Assembly: GCF_014645815.1 (NCBI RefSeq) | Contig: NZ_BMML01000019.1 | Span: 155,192-219,191 of the forward strand | Reading direction: 5' to 3' | DNA from: Streptomyces fuscichromogenes | Lineage (GTDB): Bacteria > Actinomycetota > Actinomycetes > Streptomycetales > Streptomycetaceae | DNA: 64,000 bases | In this document: in pieces, positions 24,749-33,469 of the stretch | Position numbering within the stretch: position 1 is the first letter of the stretch | How the letters are laid out: each line of letters starts with the position of its first letter | Translations under genes and position numbers: made by a program | The notes under the pieces: generated by a model | Database searches by the model: none | What the model was told of the DNA's origin: nothing | The model's input: only the letters and a program-made list of their open reading frames with translations

Positions 24749-27316
24749 TCACTCGTGCGCGATGGCCGCCAGCACGTTCATGCGCGAGGCACGCAGGGCC
24801 GGCAGCAGCGCGGCCACGATGCCCACGACCGCCGAGCCGATCACCACCGCGATGATCGTGCCCCACGGCACGGCGAGGGCCTTCAGGCCCTGGAGCGCCA
24901 GCACCTGCTGGGTGCACACGCCCCACACCAGGCCGAGCGCCAGCCCCAGTACGGCGCCGAACACCGCGATCACCACCGACTCCAGCCTGATCATCCGGCG
25001 CAGCTGCCGCCGGGCCAGTCCGATCGCGCGCAGCAGCCCGATCTCCCGGGTGCGCTCCACGACCGACAGGGCGAGGGTGTTGACCACCCCGAGCACCGCG
25101 ATCACGATCGCCAGGCCGAGCAGCGCGTACACGAGGTAGAGCAGCACGGCGATCTGGTCGTGCACCAGCTTCTTGTAGTCGGCCTGGTCGCGGACCTGCA
25201 CCTGCGGGTACGGCGCCAGCGTCCGCTCCAGCCGAGAGCGCAGCTGGTCGGCGGTGGTGCCCGGGGCCCGGTTGACGTACAGCGACGAGTCCTGGCCGCC
25301 GGGGACGTACTTCTGCACGGTGGCGATGCCGAAGAACAGTCCGCCCTGGGTGCCGAATCCGCTGCCGCTGTCCTGGTCGGAGAGGGCGCCCACCTTCATC
25401 TCGGCCCGCTTCCCGCCCGGGAACTCGACCGCAAGCACACTGCCGAGGCGCACCTTGTGGTCCTCGGCGAAGGTGACGTTCATACCGAGGCTGCCGGGCG
25501 CCAGCGCGGCCGCGGTGTCGCCGCCCTTGTAGGCGACATGGGCGACCTGGTCGACCTGGGAGTCGTACCCGGCGGCGGTGGTGGTGACCCGCTTGCCGTC
25601 CGGCAGCCGTACCGCCACCGGCGTGAACCGCTGCCGCACCACGAGCCCCACGCCCGCGGTGCCGCGCACCTTGTCGGTGATCTCCCCGGTGAACGGCAGG
25701 AAGTTGCTGTTCTGGACGATGAAGTCGGCGCCCAGCGTCCTGTCGATCTGCTGGTCGAAGGACTTGGACATGGAGGCGCTGGCCACCGACATCCCGCCGA
25801 CCAGGGCGAGCCCCACCATGAGCGCGGCGGCGGTGGCGCCGGTACGGCGCGGGTTGCGCAGGGCGTTGCGCTGGCTCATCCGGCCGACCGGGCCGAAGAG
25901 GGCGGGGAAGGCCCCGCCGAGGACCCGGATCACGGGGCGGACCAGCAGCGGTCCGGCGATGACGGTCGCGATCAGGGTCAGGACGACCCCGAGGCCTAGC
26001 AGCGAGGCGGCGGAGGCGGTCTTCGAGGCCGTGGCACAGCCCGCGAGGGCCGCCGCCCCGAGCGCCCCGACGATCCCGCCCACGATCGCCCGCGTCCTGA
26101 GCGGCTTGCCGATCCCGGCGATCTCGGCGTCCGCGAGCGCCGCCATGGGCGACACGGTCGCCGCGCGCCGGGCGGGCAGATACGCGGCGACGAAGGTGAC
26201 GCCGACGCCCACGACGTACGCGGCGACCGGCGTACCCCAGCCGATGACCATCTCGGTGGTCTTGAGGTTCATGCCGAACGCGGTCATCAGCTTGATCAGC
26301 CCGAGCGCCAGCCCGATTCCGGCACCAAGCCCGAGCGTCGAGCCGACCAGCCCCAGCAGCACCGCCTCGGTGAGCACGGACCGACGTACCTGGCGCCGGT
26401 CGGCGCCCAGGGCGCGCAGCAGCCCCAGTTCCCGGGTGCGCTGGGCGATCAGCATGGAGAAGGTGTTGACGATGAGGAAGACGCCCACCAGGGTGGCGAT
26501 CCCGGCGAATCCCAGCATCACGTACTTGATGACGTCCAGGAAGCCGCCGAGGTCCGCGGCCGACGACTTCGCCTGCTCGTCGGCGGTCTTCAGGTCGTAC
26601 GTCCCGGTCCCGATCGCGGCGCCGATACGGCCCTTGAGCACGGCGTCGGTCACCCCCTGCGCCGCGTCCACCGAGATGCTGGTGGCCCGGCCGGGGGAGC
26701 CCAGCAGCTCCTTCGCGGCCACCGCCGGGTCGAGGAAGACCAGGGCCGCGCCGGGGTTGGTGGTGGTGAAGGTGGCGATGCCGACGATCTCCACCCGGAA
26801 GGTGCCGGGCTGGGCCTGCACGGTCAGCGTGTCGCCGATCCGGACGTGCTTCTTGTCGGCGGTGTCCGCGTCCAGGAGGGCCTGTCCGGCGCCCTGCGGG
26901 GCGTGCCCCGAGGTGAGCTTCACGGGGCTGCGGTGGGTGAGGTACCAGTCGGTGGCGATGGTCGGGGCGCCGGTGGTCGGGCCCACCGACTTGTTGTGGC
27001 CGTCCACCACCACGATGTTCTGCACGGAGACGTCCGCGTGGGTGCCCGCGACCCCGGCGACCTTCGCCACCTGGCCCGCCAGCGCGGCCGGCACGGTCTG
27101 CACGGCGCCTGTCGGCACCGACGACTTGAGGTCCTGCTTCGGATCCACCGTCACGTCGGCGGAGGTGGACGCGAACAGCCGGTCGAAGGTGCGGGTGACG
27201 GTGTCGGAGAAGATCAGGCTGCCCGCGACGAACGCCACGGACAGCACGATGGCCAGCGCGGACAGCATCAGCCGTCCCTTGTGCGCGAGGAAACTGCGCA
27301 GGGTCGCCTTGAGCAC
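24749..27316 (-). CDS. ABC transporter permease, FtsX/MacB type
   Basis: The protein has 855 residues. One N-terminal transmembrane helix is followed by a large extracellular MacB-PCD domain (about 45-245), three helices (about 265-380), a central pair of helices, a second extracellular domain (about 510-690), and three C-terminal helices with the FtsX signature (LRAIGLARRQLRRMIRLESV). This double-FtsX layout is typical of actinobacterial exporters of lipids, peptides or antibiotics. GTG 27316 starts 4 nt after the ATPase stop codon, so the two form one transporter. The substrate is unknown. Confidence 0.93.
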   Translation of the reverse strand: MLKATLRSFLAHKGRLMLSALAIVLSVAFVAGSLIFSDTVTRTFDRLFASTSADVTVDPKQDLKSSVPTGAVQTVPAALAGQVAKVAGVAGTHADVSVQNIVVVDGHNKSVGPTTGAPTIATDWYLTHRSPVKLTSGHAPQGAGQALLDADTADKKHVRIGDTLTVQAQPGTFRVEIVGIATFTTTNPGAALVFLDPAVAAKELLGSPGRATSISVDAAQGVTDAVLKGRIGAAIGTGTYDLKTADEQAKSSAADLGGFLDVIKYVMLGFAGIATLVGVFLIVNTFSMLIAQRTRELGLLRALGADRRQVRRSVLTEAVLLGLVGSTLGLGAGIGLALGLIKLMTAFGMNLKTTEMVIGWGTPVAAYVVGVGVTFVAAYLPARRAATVSPMAALADAEIAGIGKPLRTRAIVGGIVGALGAAALAGCATASKTASAASLLGLGVVLTLIATVIAGPLLVRPVIRVLGGAFPALFGPVGRMSQRNALRNPRRTGATAAALMVGLALVGGMSVASASMSKSFDQQIDRTLGADFIVQNSNFLPFTGEITDKVRGTAGVGLVVRQRFTPVAVRLPDGKRVTTTAAGYDSQVDQVAHVAYKGGDTAAALAPGSLGMNVTFAEDHKVRLGSVLAVEFPGGKRAEMKVGALSDQDSGSGFGTQGGLFFGIATVQKYVPGGQDSSLYVNRAPGTTADQLRSRLERTLAPYPQVQVRDQADYKKLVHDQIAVLLYLVYALLGLAIVIAVLGVVNTLALSVVERTREIGLLRAIGLARRQLRRMIRLESVVIAVFGAVLGLALGLVWGVCTQQVLALQGLKALAVPWGTIIAVVIGSAVVGIVAALLPALRASRMNVLAAIAHE

Positions 27317-27320
27317 CGGG

Positions 27321-28109
27321 TCAGTCCTCCTCGGGCCCGGAGGACCCGCGTCCCACGTCGAAGCGCTTCATGCGTTCCAGCACGGCGTCCGCGGTCGGAT
27401 CCTCCATCCGGTCCACGATCCGGCCGTCCGCGAGGAAGAGCACCAGGTCGGAGTGGGCGGCGGCGCCCGGGTCATGGGTCACCATGACGACCGTCTGGCC
27501 GAGTTGGTCCACCGCCTCCCGCAGAAAGCCCAGCACCTCCAGGCCGGCCCGGGAGTCCAGGTTGCCGGTCGGCTCGTCGGCGAAGATCAGCTCCGGGCGG
27601 GAGGCCAGCGCCCGCGCACAGGCCACGCGCTGCTGCTGGCCGCCGGAGAGCTGCGCGGGCCGGTGCTTGAGGCGGTCCCGCAGCCCGAGCGTGTCGATGA
27701 CCTGGTCCAGCCACTTCTCGTCGGGCTTGCGGCCCGCGATGTCCATGGGCAGGGTGATGTTCTCGGCGGCGTTCAGCGTCGGGATCAGGTTGAACGACTG
27801 GAACATGAACCCGATCCGGTCCCGGCGCAGCCGCGTCAGCTCGCGTTCCCGCAGCCCGGTGATCTCGGTGCCGCCGAGCCAGATCTGACCGGCCGACACG
27901 GTGTCCAGGCCCGCCAGGCAGTGCATCAACGTGGACTTCCCGGAGCCCGACGGGCCCATGACCGCGGTGAACCGGCCGCGTGCGATGTCCACGTCCACCG
28001 AGTCCAGTGCGAGCACCGCTGTCTCGCCCGCGCCGTAGGCCTTGGTCAGACCGCGGGCACGGGCCGCGGTCCCGTCGTCGGCCGGCCCCTCCGCAGCTGC
28101 TGTCGACAA
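27321..28109 (-). CDS. ABC transporter ATP-binding protein (LolD/MacB type)
   Basis: The protein has about 262 residues. It has Walker A GPSGSGKST, Q-loop FQSFNLIP, signature LSGGQQQR, Walker B LIFADEPTGNLDS and the H-loop VTHD. It is the energy unit for the downstream FtsX-type permease. The frame opens at TTG 28127, but the TTG at 28109 is preceded by GGGGAGG with 5 nt spacing and is preferred. It is divergent from the ribbon-helix-helix/Fic pair. Confidence 0.93.
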   Translation of the reverse strand: MSTAAAEGPADDGTAARARGLTKAYGAGETAVLALDSVDVDIARGRFTAVMGPSGSGKSTLMHCLAGLDTVSAGQIWLGGTEITGLRERELTRLRRDRIGFMFQSFNLIPTLNAAENITLPMDIAGRKPDEKWLDQVIDTLGLRDRLKHRPAQLSGGQQQRVACARALASRPELIFADEPTGNLDSRAGLEVLGFLREAVDQLGQTVVMVTHDPGAAAHSDLVLFLADGRIVDRMEDPTADAVLERMKRFDVGRGSSGPEED

Positions 28110-28212
28110 GACTGCCTCCCCGTTCAACCGGCGATCACCGACCTCTTTGTCCGGGTCGAGCGTAGTGTGACCCGTCGCACAGGCGGTATCACTTTTCGAT
28201 TCCGATGCGCGC

Positions 28213-28242
28213 TTGCCGCCGCTAGCGCAACCGCGCTAGCTT
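28213..28242 (+). promoter_or_regulatory. Promoter and RHH operator of the toxin-antitoxin-like pair
   Basis: TTGCCG (28213-28218) and TAGCTT (28237-28242) are 18 nt apart, and the ATG lies 7 nt after the -10 box, which predicts a leaderless mRNA. The perfect palindrome GCTAGCGC-AACC-GCGCTAGC (28221-28240) fills the spacer and -10 element, a position suited to repression by the ribbon-helix-helix protein encoded just downstream. Confidence 0.6.
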
Positions 28243-28248
28243 CGAGGT

Positions 28249-28500
28249 ATGGCGAAGACCCAGCTGAACGTGCGCGTGGACGAGGGGACCGCCAAGGCGG
28301 CCCGCGAGCGCGCCCTCGCGCGCGGTGTGAGCGTCAATCGCTACATAGAGGAACTGGTCATGCAGGACACGGGTGAGGCAGGCCGTACGTTCGTCGAGGC
28401 CGCCGCCGATTTCATGAAGCAGTACGAGTCCGTCTTCGCCGAGGAGTTCGGCGAGCCGCACGGTAGCGACACATCTGACAAGACCGAAGGCCGTCACTGA
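28249..28500 (+). CDS. Ribbon-helix-helix antitoxin-like protein
   Basis: The 83-residue protein has a beta strand followed by two helices in its first 42 residues (KTQLNVRVDEGTAKAARERA; GVSVNRYIEELV), the MetJ/Arc RHH fold used by many antitoxins to bind their own promoter. The acidic C-terminal tail probably binds the partner. The next gene, a Fic-like protein, starts 4 nt after its stop codon. A palindrome over the promoter is its likely operator. The transcript may be leaderless. Confidence 0.85.
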   Translation: MAKTQLNVRVDEGTAKAARERALARGVSVNRYIEELVMQDTGEAGRTFVEAAADFMKQYESVFAEEFGEPHGSDTSDKTEGRH

Positions 28501-28504
28501 TCCC

Positions 28505-28879
28505 TTGAGCGACCTGACGATCGACCTCGCCTGGCTCCTCATGCTCGCCGAACAGAAGACCCCGGGTGACCCGCAGGTCACCGACTGGGGTGCGCTGATC
28601 GCCGCCGTCGCCAGGCACCGGGCCGAGATATTCGACGTCCCCGTCTACGACACCCCGCACGCCCGGGCCGCCGCCCTGCTCCAGCTGCTGATCCACGTCC
28701 CGGCCCTGGAGCGGTCGAACGCGCTGTTCGCGTCCTCCGTCGCGTACGCCTACCTGGTCGCCAGCGGCCTGAAGGTGGCCACCTCGCCCGAGCAGGTCCG
28801 CGACCTGGCCCGGCTGGTCAAGAACGGCGAGGCGGGCGTCGCCGACATCGCCGAGGAACTGCGCCGCTGGAGCCTGTGA
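28505..28879 (+). CDS. Fic/Doc-like toxin component with degenerate Fic motif
   Basis: The 124-residue protein starts with TTG at 28505. It matches in overall pattern the Streptomyces proteins called 'fic family toxin component': helical throughout, with YDTPHARAAALLQLLIHVPALERSNALFA in the middle. The canonical Fic motif HxFx(D/N)(G/A)N(K/G)R is reduced to HVPALERSN: His and Asn are present, but the Phe and the Gly-Asn-x-Arg part are not. It may AMPylate or phosphorylate a target in an altered way, or be inactive. It follows the RHH gene in one operon. Toxicity is not shown by sequence. Confidence 0.7.
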   Translation: MSDLTIDLAWLLMLAEQKTPGDPQVTDWGALIAAVARHRAEIFDVPVYDTPHARAAALLQLLIHVPALERSNALFASSVAYAYLVASGLKVATSPEQVRDLARLVKNGEAGVADIAEELRRWSL

Positions 28880-28908
28880 CCGGTCCGGTCGAGCCTGTGA
28901 CCAGGCCT

Positions 28909-29592
28909 TCAGGACTCCCGGGGTTTGCGGGCGACGCCCAGCACGCAGTACGAGGAGGGCAGCCGGGGACCGTGCTCCGGCAGGAACACCCGGCGGTAGG
29001 GGCCGAGTTCGAACCCGGCCGCGCGCAGCTCGGCGACCGGCTCCCGGGACAGCCGGCAGCCGCCGCTCAGCAGCGGCCACACCGTCCGGTCCAGGGCCCG
29101 CTGGGTGAACCGCATCGCCGTGCCACCGCCCGCGCCGTGCTCGAAGAACCGCAGCTCACCGCCCGGCCGCAGGACCCGGTGTACCTCCGCGAGCGCCCGC
29201 CGCACATCCCGGACGCTGCACAGCACCAGCGAGCACACCGCCGCGTCGAAGGCCTCGCTCTTGACCGGCAGTGCCTCCGCCGCGCCCGGCACCACGTCCA
29301 CCGGGACGTCGGCGCGCACCGCGGCCTCCACCGCCAACTGCCGCAGGGTGCGCTCCGGTTCGATCGCCACGACCTCCGCGACCGAGCCGGGATACCGGGC
29401 GAAGTTGAGCCCGTTGCCGGCCCCGATCTCGATCACCCGCCCGGACAGCCCGAGGAGCAGCCGCTCCCGGATCGCCGCCATGCCGAGTCCGGTCTCGGCA
29501 CGGACGCTGCAGCGGGCGTAGAAACGCGCGAACAGCGGGTGGTGGACGGGATCCCGCACCGGATTGCCGGTGCGGGCGGACATCAGCCGCAT
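28909..29592 (-). CDS. Class I SAM-dependent methyltransferase (UbiE/Methyltransf_11 type)
   Basis: The protein has 227 residues and starts at ATG 29592 with GGGAGG 7 nt before. SAM-binding motif I is VIEIGAGNGLNF near residue 53, the acidic motif II is VVAIEPERTLRQL, and motif post-I/IV is FDAAVCSLVLCSV followed by HRVLRPGGELRFFEHG. The substrate is probably a small lipid or metabolite; nothing fixes it. It is convergent with the Fic-like gene, 29 bp away. Confidence 0.9.
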   Translation of the reverse strand: MRLMSARTGNPVRDPVHHPLFARFYARCSVRAETGLGMAAIRERLLLGLSGRVIEIGAGNGLNFARYPGSVAEVVAIEPERTLRQLAVEAAVRADVPVDVVPGAAEALPVKSEAFDAAVCSLVLCSVRDVRRALAEVHRVLRPGGELRFFEHGAGGGTAMRFTQRALDRTVWPLLSGGCRLSREPVAELRAAGFELGPYRRVFLPEHGPRLPSSYCVLGVARKPRES

Positions 29593-29666
29593 GACGGACC
29601 TCCCGACGGAAGCAGGTCTACGGTGATTGTCCCCCGTACGGGCCCGTCGCACCCCCGCGGCAGGCC

Positions 29667-30353
29667 CTACGAGATGAAGTCGCGGACCTGCTCGTACACG
29701 CTGTAGTTGTCGTTCATGTCGGTGTGCGAGATGCAGCCGACGTCGACGTTGGTCGCCCCGCTCAGCTCCGCCGAGGTGTCCGGGTCGATCGCCGCGTCGC
29801 AGTCCGACCAGTACGCCGCGTACGAGACGCTGCCGGGCGTCTCGTCACCCGAGTTCAGGGCGGTCAGGAACGAGCTGCCGGTCGTCATCTCCTTGCAGGA
29901 CGTGTACAGCAACGCGCAGAGCGAGGCGACGGTGGTCCCGTGGTTCACCCCGGCGACCGACACGAAGTGGTCCACGTACGACGTCCCGCCGAGGTTCTTC
30001 AGGTAGTAGCGGCTGTTGAGCGCACCCATGGAGTGGACCACGAGGTCGACCTTCGAGGCGCCGGTCTTCGAGAGGACGGACTGGATGTAGGTCGACAGCG
30101 TCGAGGCGGTGGTGACGTTCGACTTCGTCCAGTCGTACGAGATCGCGTACAGCTCGGAGGACGAGTAGCCGTCCGCCTCGAAGTCCGAGATCCAGGTGTT
30201 CCAGCTGCTGGAGTCGCTGCTCAGACCGTGCACGAAGACGATCGGTTCGTGACTCGCCGCGTGTGCGGTACCGGCGGTCAGGGGGAGGGACAGAAGGAGC
30301 GAACCGGCTATCGCCGACAGAGCGGTTGCGATGCGACGCTTGGCGCGTTGCAT
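29667..30353 (-). CDS. Secreted lipase/esterase, alpha/beta fold (lipase class 2 type)
   Basis: The protein has 228 residues. A Sec signal peptide runs from residue 1 to about 32 (KRRIATALSAIAGSLLLSLP, ending TAHA-AS). The oxyanion region is IVFVHGLSSDSSSW, the nucleophile is in VVHSMGALNSRYYL near residue 108, and the late His is in CISHTDMNDN. Small cysteine-containing lipases of this type hydrolyse short- and medium-chain esters. AGGAGG lies just before the ATG. It is divergent from a LuxR regulator 116 bp away; in some Streptomyces a LuxR-type LipR activates the adjacent lipase, so such control is plausible. Confidence 0.92.
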   Translation of the reverse strand: MQRAKRRIATALSAIAGSLLLSLPLTAGTAHAASHEPIVFVHGLSSDSSSWNTWISDFEADGYSSSELYAISYDWTKSNVTTASTLSTYIQSVLSKTGASKVDLVVHSMGALNSRYYLKNLGGTSYVDHFVSVAGVNHGTTVASLCALLYTSCKEMTTGSSFLTALNSGDETPGSVSYAAYWSDCDAAIDPDTSAELSGATNVDVGCISHTDMNDNYSVYEQVRDFIS

Positions 30354-30469
30354 GATGCCTCCTGAAACGGGTGGGGTTGTTCAGGAGTGTCGGGACGGGT
30401 CTACGCGCGCCGCATCGGTGAAGTCGCCAGTCTTTACGAGTCAACTAACTCGCCAGTAACGTCATTGGT

Positions 30470-32647
30470 GTGGTGATACCGGCGAACCCCCCACCTCTCG
30501 ACCGCACTTCGCCACCGCAATCGACCGACGCGGGGCCGTGCCCGGCTTCGGCGCTCCCCGCGGGCGTCCGCGCCCGGGTGTGGCGCGTCGTATACGAAGA
30601 CCAGCGCGCCGTGGCCGAACTCGTGCCGCGCCTCACCGCACGGCAGGCGGCCGGCGTCGACCCGCTGCCCGTCGAACCGGCCGAACTGGCACCGGGGTTG
30701 CTCCACTCGCTGCGCCGGGAGATCCGTGCCCTGCCCGACGGGACCCGGCTGCTGTTGCTGCTCGCCGCCGCCGACCAGTACCCGGTGGCCACCCACGCCT
30801 TCCTGCGGGCGGTCACCGCCGGCCGGCTCGACACCCGCCCACTGGAGGCGGCCGAGGCGGCCGGGGTCGCCCACGCCAGCGCCGGCGGGGTGTTCTTCCG
30901 GGACGCCTGGACCCGGGTCGCCGCCTACGAGACCGGCTCGCCGGCCGACCGGCGCGAAGCCCACCTGCTGCTCGCCCGGGTGCTGGGCGGCAAGGACGAG
31001 ACGACCCGCCGCTCCTGGCACCGGGGCGCCGCCGCACTCGGCCCCAGCGCCCGGCTCGCCGCGGAACTGCGCACCGCCGCCGACCGGGCCCGCGCCGAAG
31101 GACGGCCCGCCCTGGCCCGCGCGCTCGCCGAACGCGCCGCCGACCTCTGCTCCGACCCGGTCGAGGGGGCCCGGCTGCTCGCCCGGGCCGCCGCCGACGC
31201 CTGGTGCTCCGGGGAGCCCGACCGGGCCAGACGGCTCGCCGCCCGGACGGACAACTCGGCCCTCAACGGCGTCCTCGCCCTCAGGGCAGGCAACGCCGCC
31301 GAGGCCTTTGACGCCCTGCTCACCGCCGCCGTACGGCAGGAACGTTCCGCCGATGCCCTCGAACTCCTCGCCCTCGCGACCGAGGCCGCGGTCTACACCG
31401 GCGACCTCAGACGCTGCCGCGAGGCCCATGTCCTCGCCCAGTGGCTGGACCTCCCGCCGTCCGGCATCCTCGCCGCGCTCGCCTGCGCCGTCGAGGGCCG
31501 CTACGCCGACGCCCGCGTCCTCCTCAAGGGCACCGCCGGCCGCTGCGGGCCCGGCGGCGAACCCGGTCCGCTGATCCACTCGGGCATCGCCGCGCTCATG
31601 CTCGGCGACCACACCCGGACCGTCACCGCCACCCTCCGGGCCGCCGCCTCGGCCCGCGCCCGCGGCATCCCCGGGACGGAAGCACAGGCCATGGAGTTCC
31701 GTGCCTACGCCGACTTCTGGACCGGCCGCCCCAGGTCCGCCGAGGCCGCCGCCCAGGAGGCCCTGCGCCAGGCCCACGCCGCCGGACAGGACAACGGGGC
31801 CTGCCATCTCCAGGCCGCGCTCGCCATGTTCGCCGCCGTCACCGGCGACGAGGAGGCCTGCCGGGAGCGCGCGGCGGCCGCCCGCTCGCACGCCCTGGCG
31901 CACGGACTGGGGCTGCCCGCCGCCCTCGCGCAGTGGGCGCTCGCCTTCCTCGACCTGACGAACGGCCGCTTCCCGGCGGCCGCCGCACGGTTGCGCGCCC
32001 TCGCCGGGTTCGGGCCGGGACACGGCCACCGGGCCATCCGGCACCTGGCCACCCCGCACTACGTCGAGGCCGCCGTCCGCACCGGCGACACCCGGGTCGC
32101 CCGCGCCGCGCACGCCGACTACCACCGCTGGGCCACCGCCGTCCGCAGCACCGACGACCTCGCGCTGAGCGCCCGCTGCCGGGCCCTGCTCGCCCCCGGC
32201 ACCGAGGCGGTCCAGCACTACCGCGCCGCACTGGACCTGCACGCCCGCGGCACCCGGGACTTCGAACGCGCCCGCACCGAGCTGCTGTTCGGCAGTGCGC
32301 TGCGCCGGCTGCGGCAGCGCACCGAGGCCCGGGACCGGCTGCACAGCGCCCTGGAGGCCTTCGAGTCGTTCGGCGCCCCGCACTGCGCGGCCCAGGCTCG
32401 CGCCGAACTCCGCGCTCTGGGCACGGCGTTGACACCTGCCACCAGTGCGCCCGACCCGGCCGCCGTGCTCACCGCCCAGCAGCTGATGGTCGCCCGGATG
32501 GCGGCCGAGGGCGCCACCAACCGAGAGATCGCCGACCGGCTCAACCTCAGCCCGCGCACCATCGACCACCATCTGCGGGGGGTCTTCAGCCGGTTGGGGA
32601 TCCGGTCCCGGATCGAACTGGTACGGCTGCTGGGCGCGTCGCCCTAG
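30470..32647 (+). CDS. LuxR-family regulator without recognisable ATPase domain
   Basis: The protein has 725 residues from GTG 30470. The C-terminal 65 residues form the LuxR HTH (TAQQLMVARMAAEGATNREI; LNLSPRTIDHHLRGVFSRLG). The middle is TPR-like helical repeat (Ala/Arg-rich, about 200-640). The N-terminus resembles the C-terminal half of the STAND module of LAL proteins, but no Walker A or B is found, so the protein looks like a LAL regulator that has lost its nucleotide-binding part. It faces the secreted lipase gene and may activate it. The second GTG at 30473 is an equally good start. Confidence 0.9.
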   Translation: MVIPANPPPLDRTSPPQSTDAGPCPASALPAGVRARVWRVVYEDQRAVAELVPRLTARQAAGVDPLPVEPAELAPGLLHSLRREIRALPDGTRLLLLLAAADQYPVATHAFLRAVTAGRLDTRPLEAAEAAGVAHASAGGVFFRDAWTRVAAYETGSPADRREAHLLLARVLGGKDETTRRSWHRGAAALGPSARLAAELRTAADRARAEGRPALARALAERAADLCSDPVEGARLLARAAADAWCSGEPDRARRLAARTDNSALNGVLALRAGNAAEAFDALLTAAVRQERSADALELLALATEAAVYTGDLRRCREAHVLAQWLDLPPSGILAALACAVEGRYADARVLLKGTAGRCGPGGEPGPLIHSGIAALMLGDHTRTVTATLRAAASARARGIPGTEAQAMEFRAYADFWTGRPRSAEAAAQEALRQAHAAGQDNGACHLQAALAMFAAVTGDEEACRERAAAARSHALAHGLGLPAALAQWALAFLDLTNGRFPAAAARLRALAGFGPGHGHRAIRHLATPHYVEAAVRTGDTRVARAAHADYHRWATAVRSTDDLALSARCRALLAPGTEAVQHYRAALDLHARGTRDFERARTELLFGSALRRLRQRTEARDRLHSALEAFESFGAPHCAAQARAELRALGTALTPATSAPDPAAVLTAQQLMVARMAAEGATNREIADRLNLSPRTIDHHLRGVFSRLGIRSRIELVRLLGASP

Positions 32648-32680
32648 GCCGTCGGTCGGGTGCGGCTGTGTGGGGGCTGG

Positions 32681-32713
32681 TCGCGCAGTTCCCCGCGCCC
32701 CTTCGGGGGCGCC
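32681..32713. repeat. Dispersed intergenic palindromic element, copy 2 (inverted)
   Basis: TCGCGCAGTTCCCC followed by GCGCCCCTTCGGGGGCGC is the reverse-orientation counterpart of 3643-3675, with one difference in the hairpin loop region. It lies between the convergent LuxR and bioD genes and could terminate both. Confidence 0.75.
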
Positions 32714-32746
32714 GGTGGAGCGCCCGACCGAGACCTGGCCTGCCGG

Positions 32747-33469
32747 CTAAGGAGCTACCCGCCCCCGGAACGCCTCCGCGTCCCAGCTCCCGTCCAGCCG
32801 CGCCGACAGCCAACTCGGCGCCATCGCACGGAAGTCGCCAGGAGCGAGGGCACCCGCTCCCGCGGGCAACGCACCCAGCAGCGGCGCCCCGGCCACCTCC
32901 GGCAGATCGGCGACATTGCAACGCGACGCCAGGTCCGGCACGTCGGGCCAACTGCCGATCACCACGCCCAGCAACTCCAGCTCCCGGACCCGCAGTTCAC
33001 GCGCCGTCAGCTCGGTGGTGTTCAGCGTGCCGAGCCCCGCCGACGCCACCACCAGCACGGGTGCGTTCAGCAGCCGGGCCGCGTCCGCCAGCGTGCCGCC
33101 CGCGGTGTCGAAGCGGACGAGCAGCCCGCCCGCGCCCTCGACCAGCACCAGCTCGTGCTCGGTGGCCAGCTTGGCGGCGGCCTCCGCCACGTCCTGCGGA
33201 CGTACTGGGGGCATCCCCGCCCTGCGGGCCGCCGTGCCCGGTGCCAACGGCTCGGGGAAACGGGCCACTTCGGACGCCGTCACGGCACCCGCGAGCCGTG
33301 CGACCTCGTCGGCGTCCCCGCGCTCGTCCGGCCCTACCCCCGTCTGCGCGGCTTTCAGGACCGCCACGGAGCGGCCCGCCGCCAGCGCGGCGGCGGCGAG
33401 CGCGGCCGTGGTGACGGTCTTGCCGACCTCCGTGCCCGTCCCCGTGATCACCAGGATCGGCATGCTCAT
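32747..33469 (-). CDS. bioD: Dethiobiotin synthetase
   Basis: The protein has 240 residues, from an ATG at 33469 that overlaps the bioA stop as ATGA. The P-loop GTGTEVGKT is at residues 9-17, followed by the catalytic KAAQTG, and VEGAGGLLV holds the carboxylate-binding Glu. It makes dethiobiotin from 7,8-diaminopelargonic acid, CO2 and ATP, the penultimate biotin step. It is last in the bioB-bioA-bioD operon. Confidence 0.96.
   Translation of the reverse strand: MSMPILVITGTGTEVGKTVTTAALAAAALAAGRSVAVLKAAQTGVGPDERGDADEVARLAGAVTASEVARFPEPLAPGTAARRAGMPPVRPQDVAEAAAKLATEHELVLVEGAGGLLVRFDTAGGTLADAARLLNAPVLVVASAGLGTLNTTELTARELRVRELELLGVVIGSWPDVPDLASRCNVADLPEVAGAPLLGALPAGAGALAPGDFRAMAPSWLSARLDGSWDAEAFRGRVAP

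Noticed and set aside
28505..28879. Calling the toxin gene a normal Fic AMPylase
   Set aside because: The core motif lacks the Phe and Gly-Asn-x-Arg residues, so activity cannot be assumed.
30434..32572. 712-codon minus-strand frame opposite the LuxR gene
   Set aside because: Gly/Arg-rich shadow of a clear LuxR protein; no ribosome site or domain.
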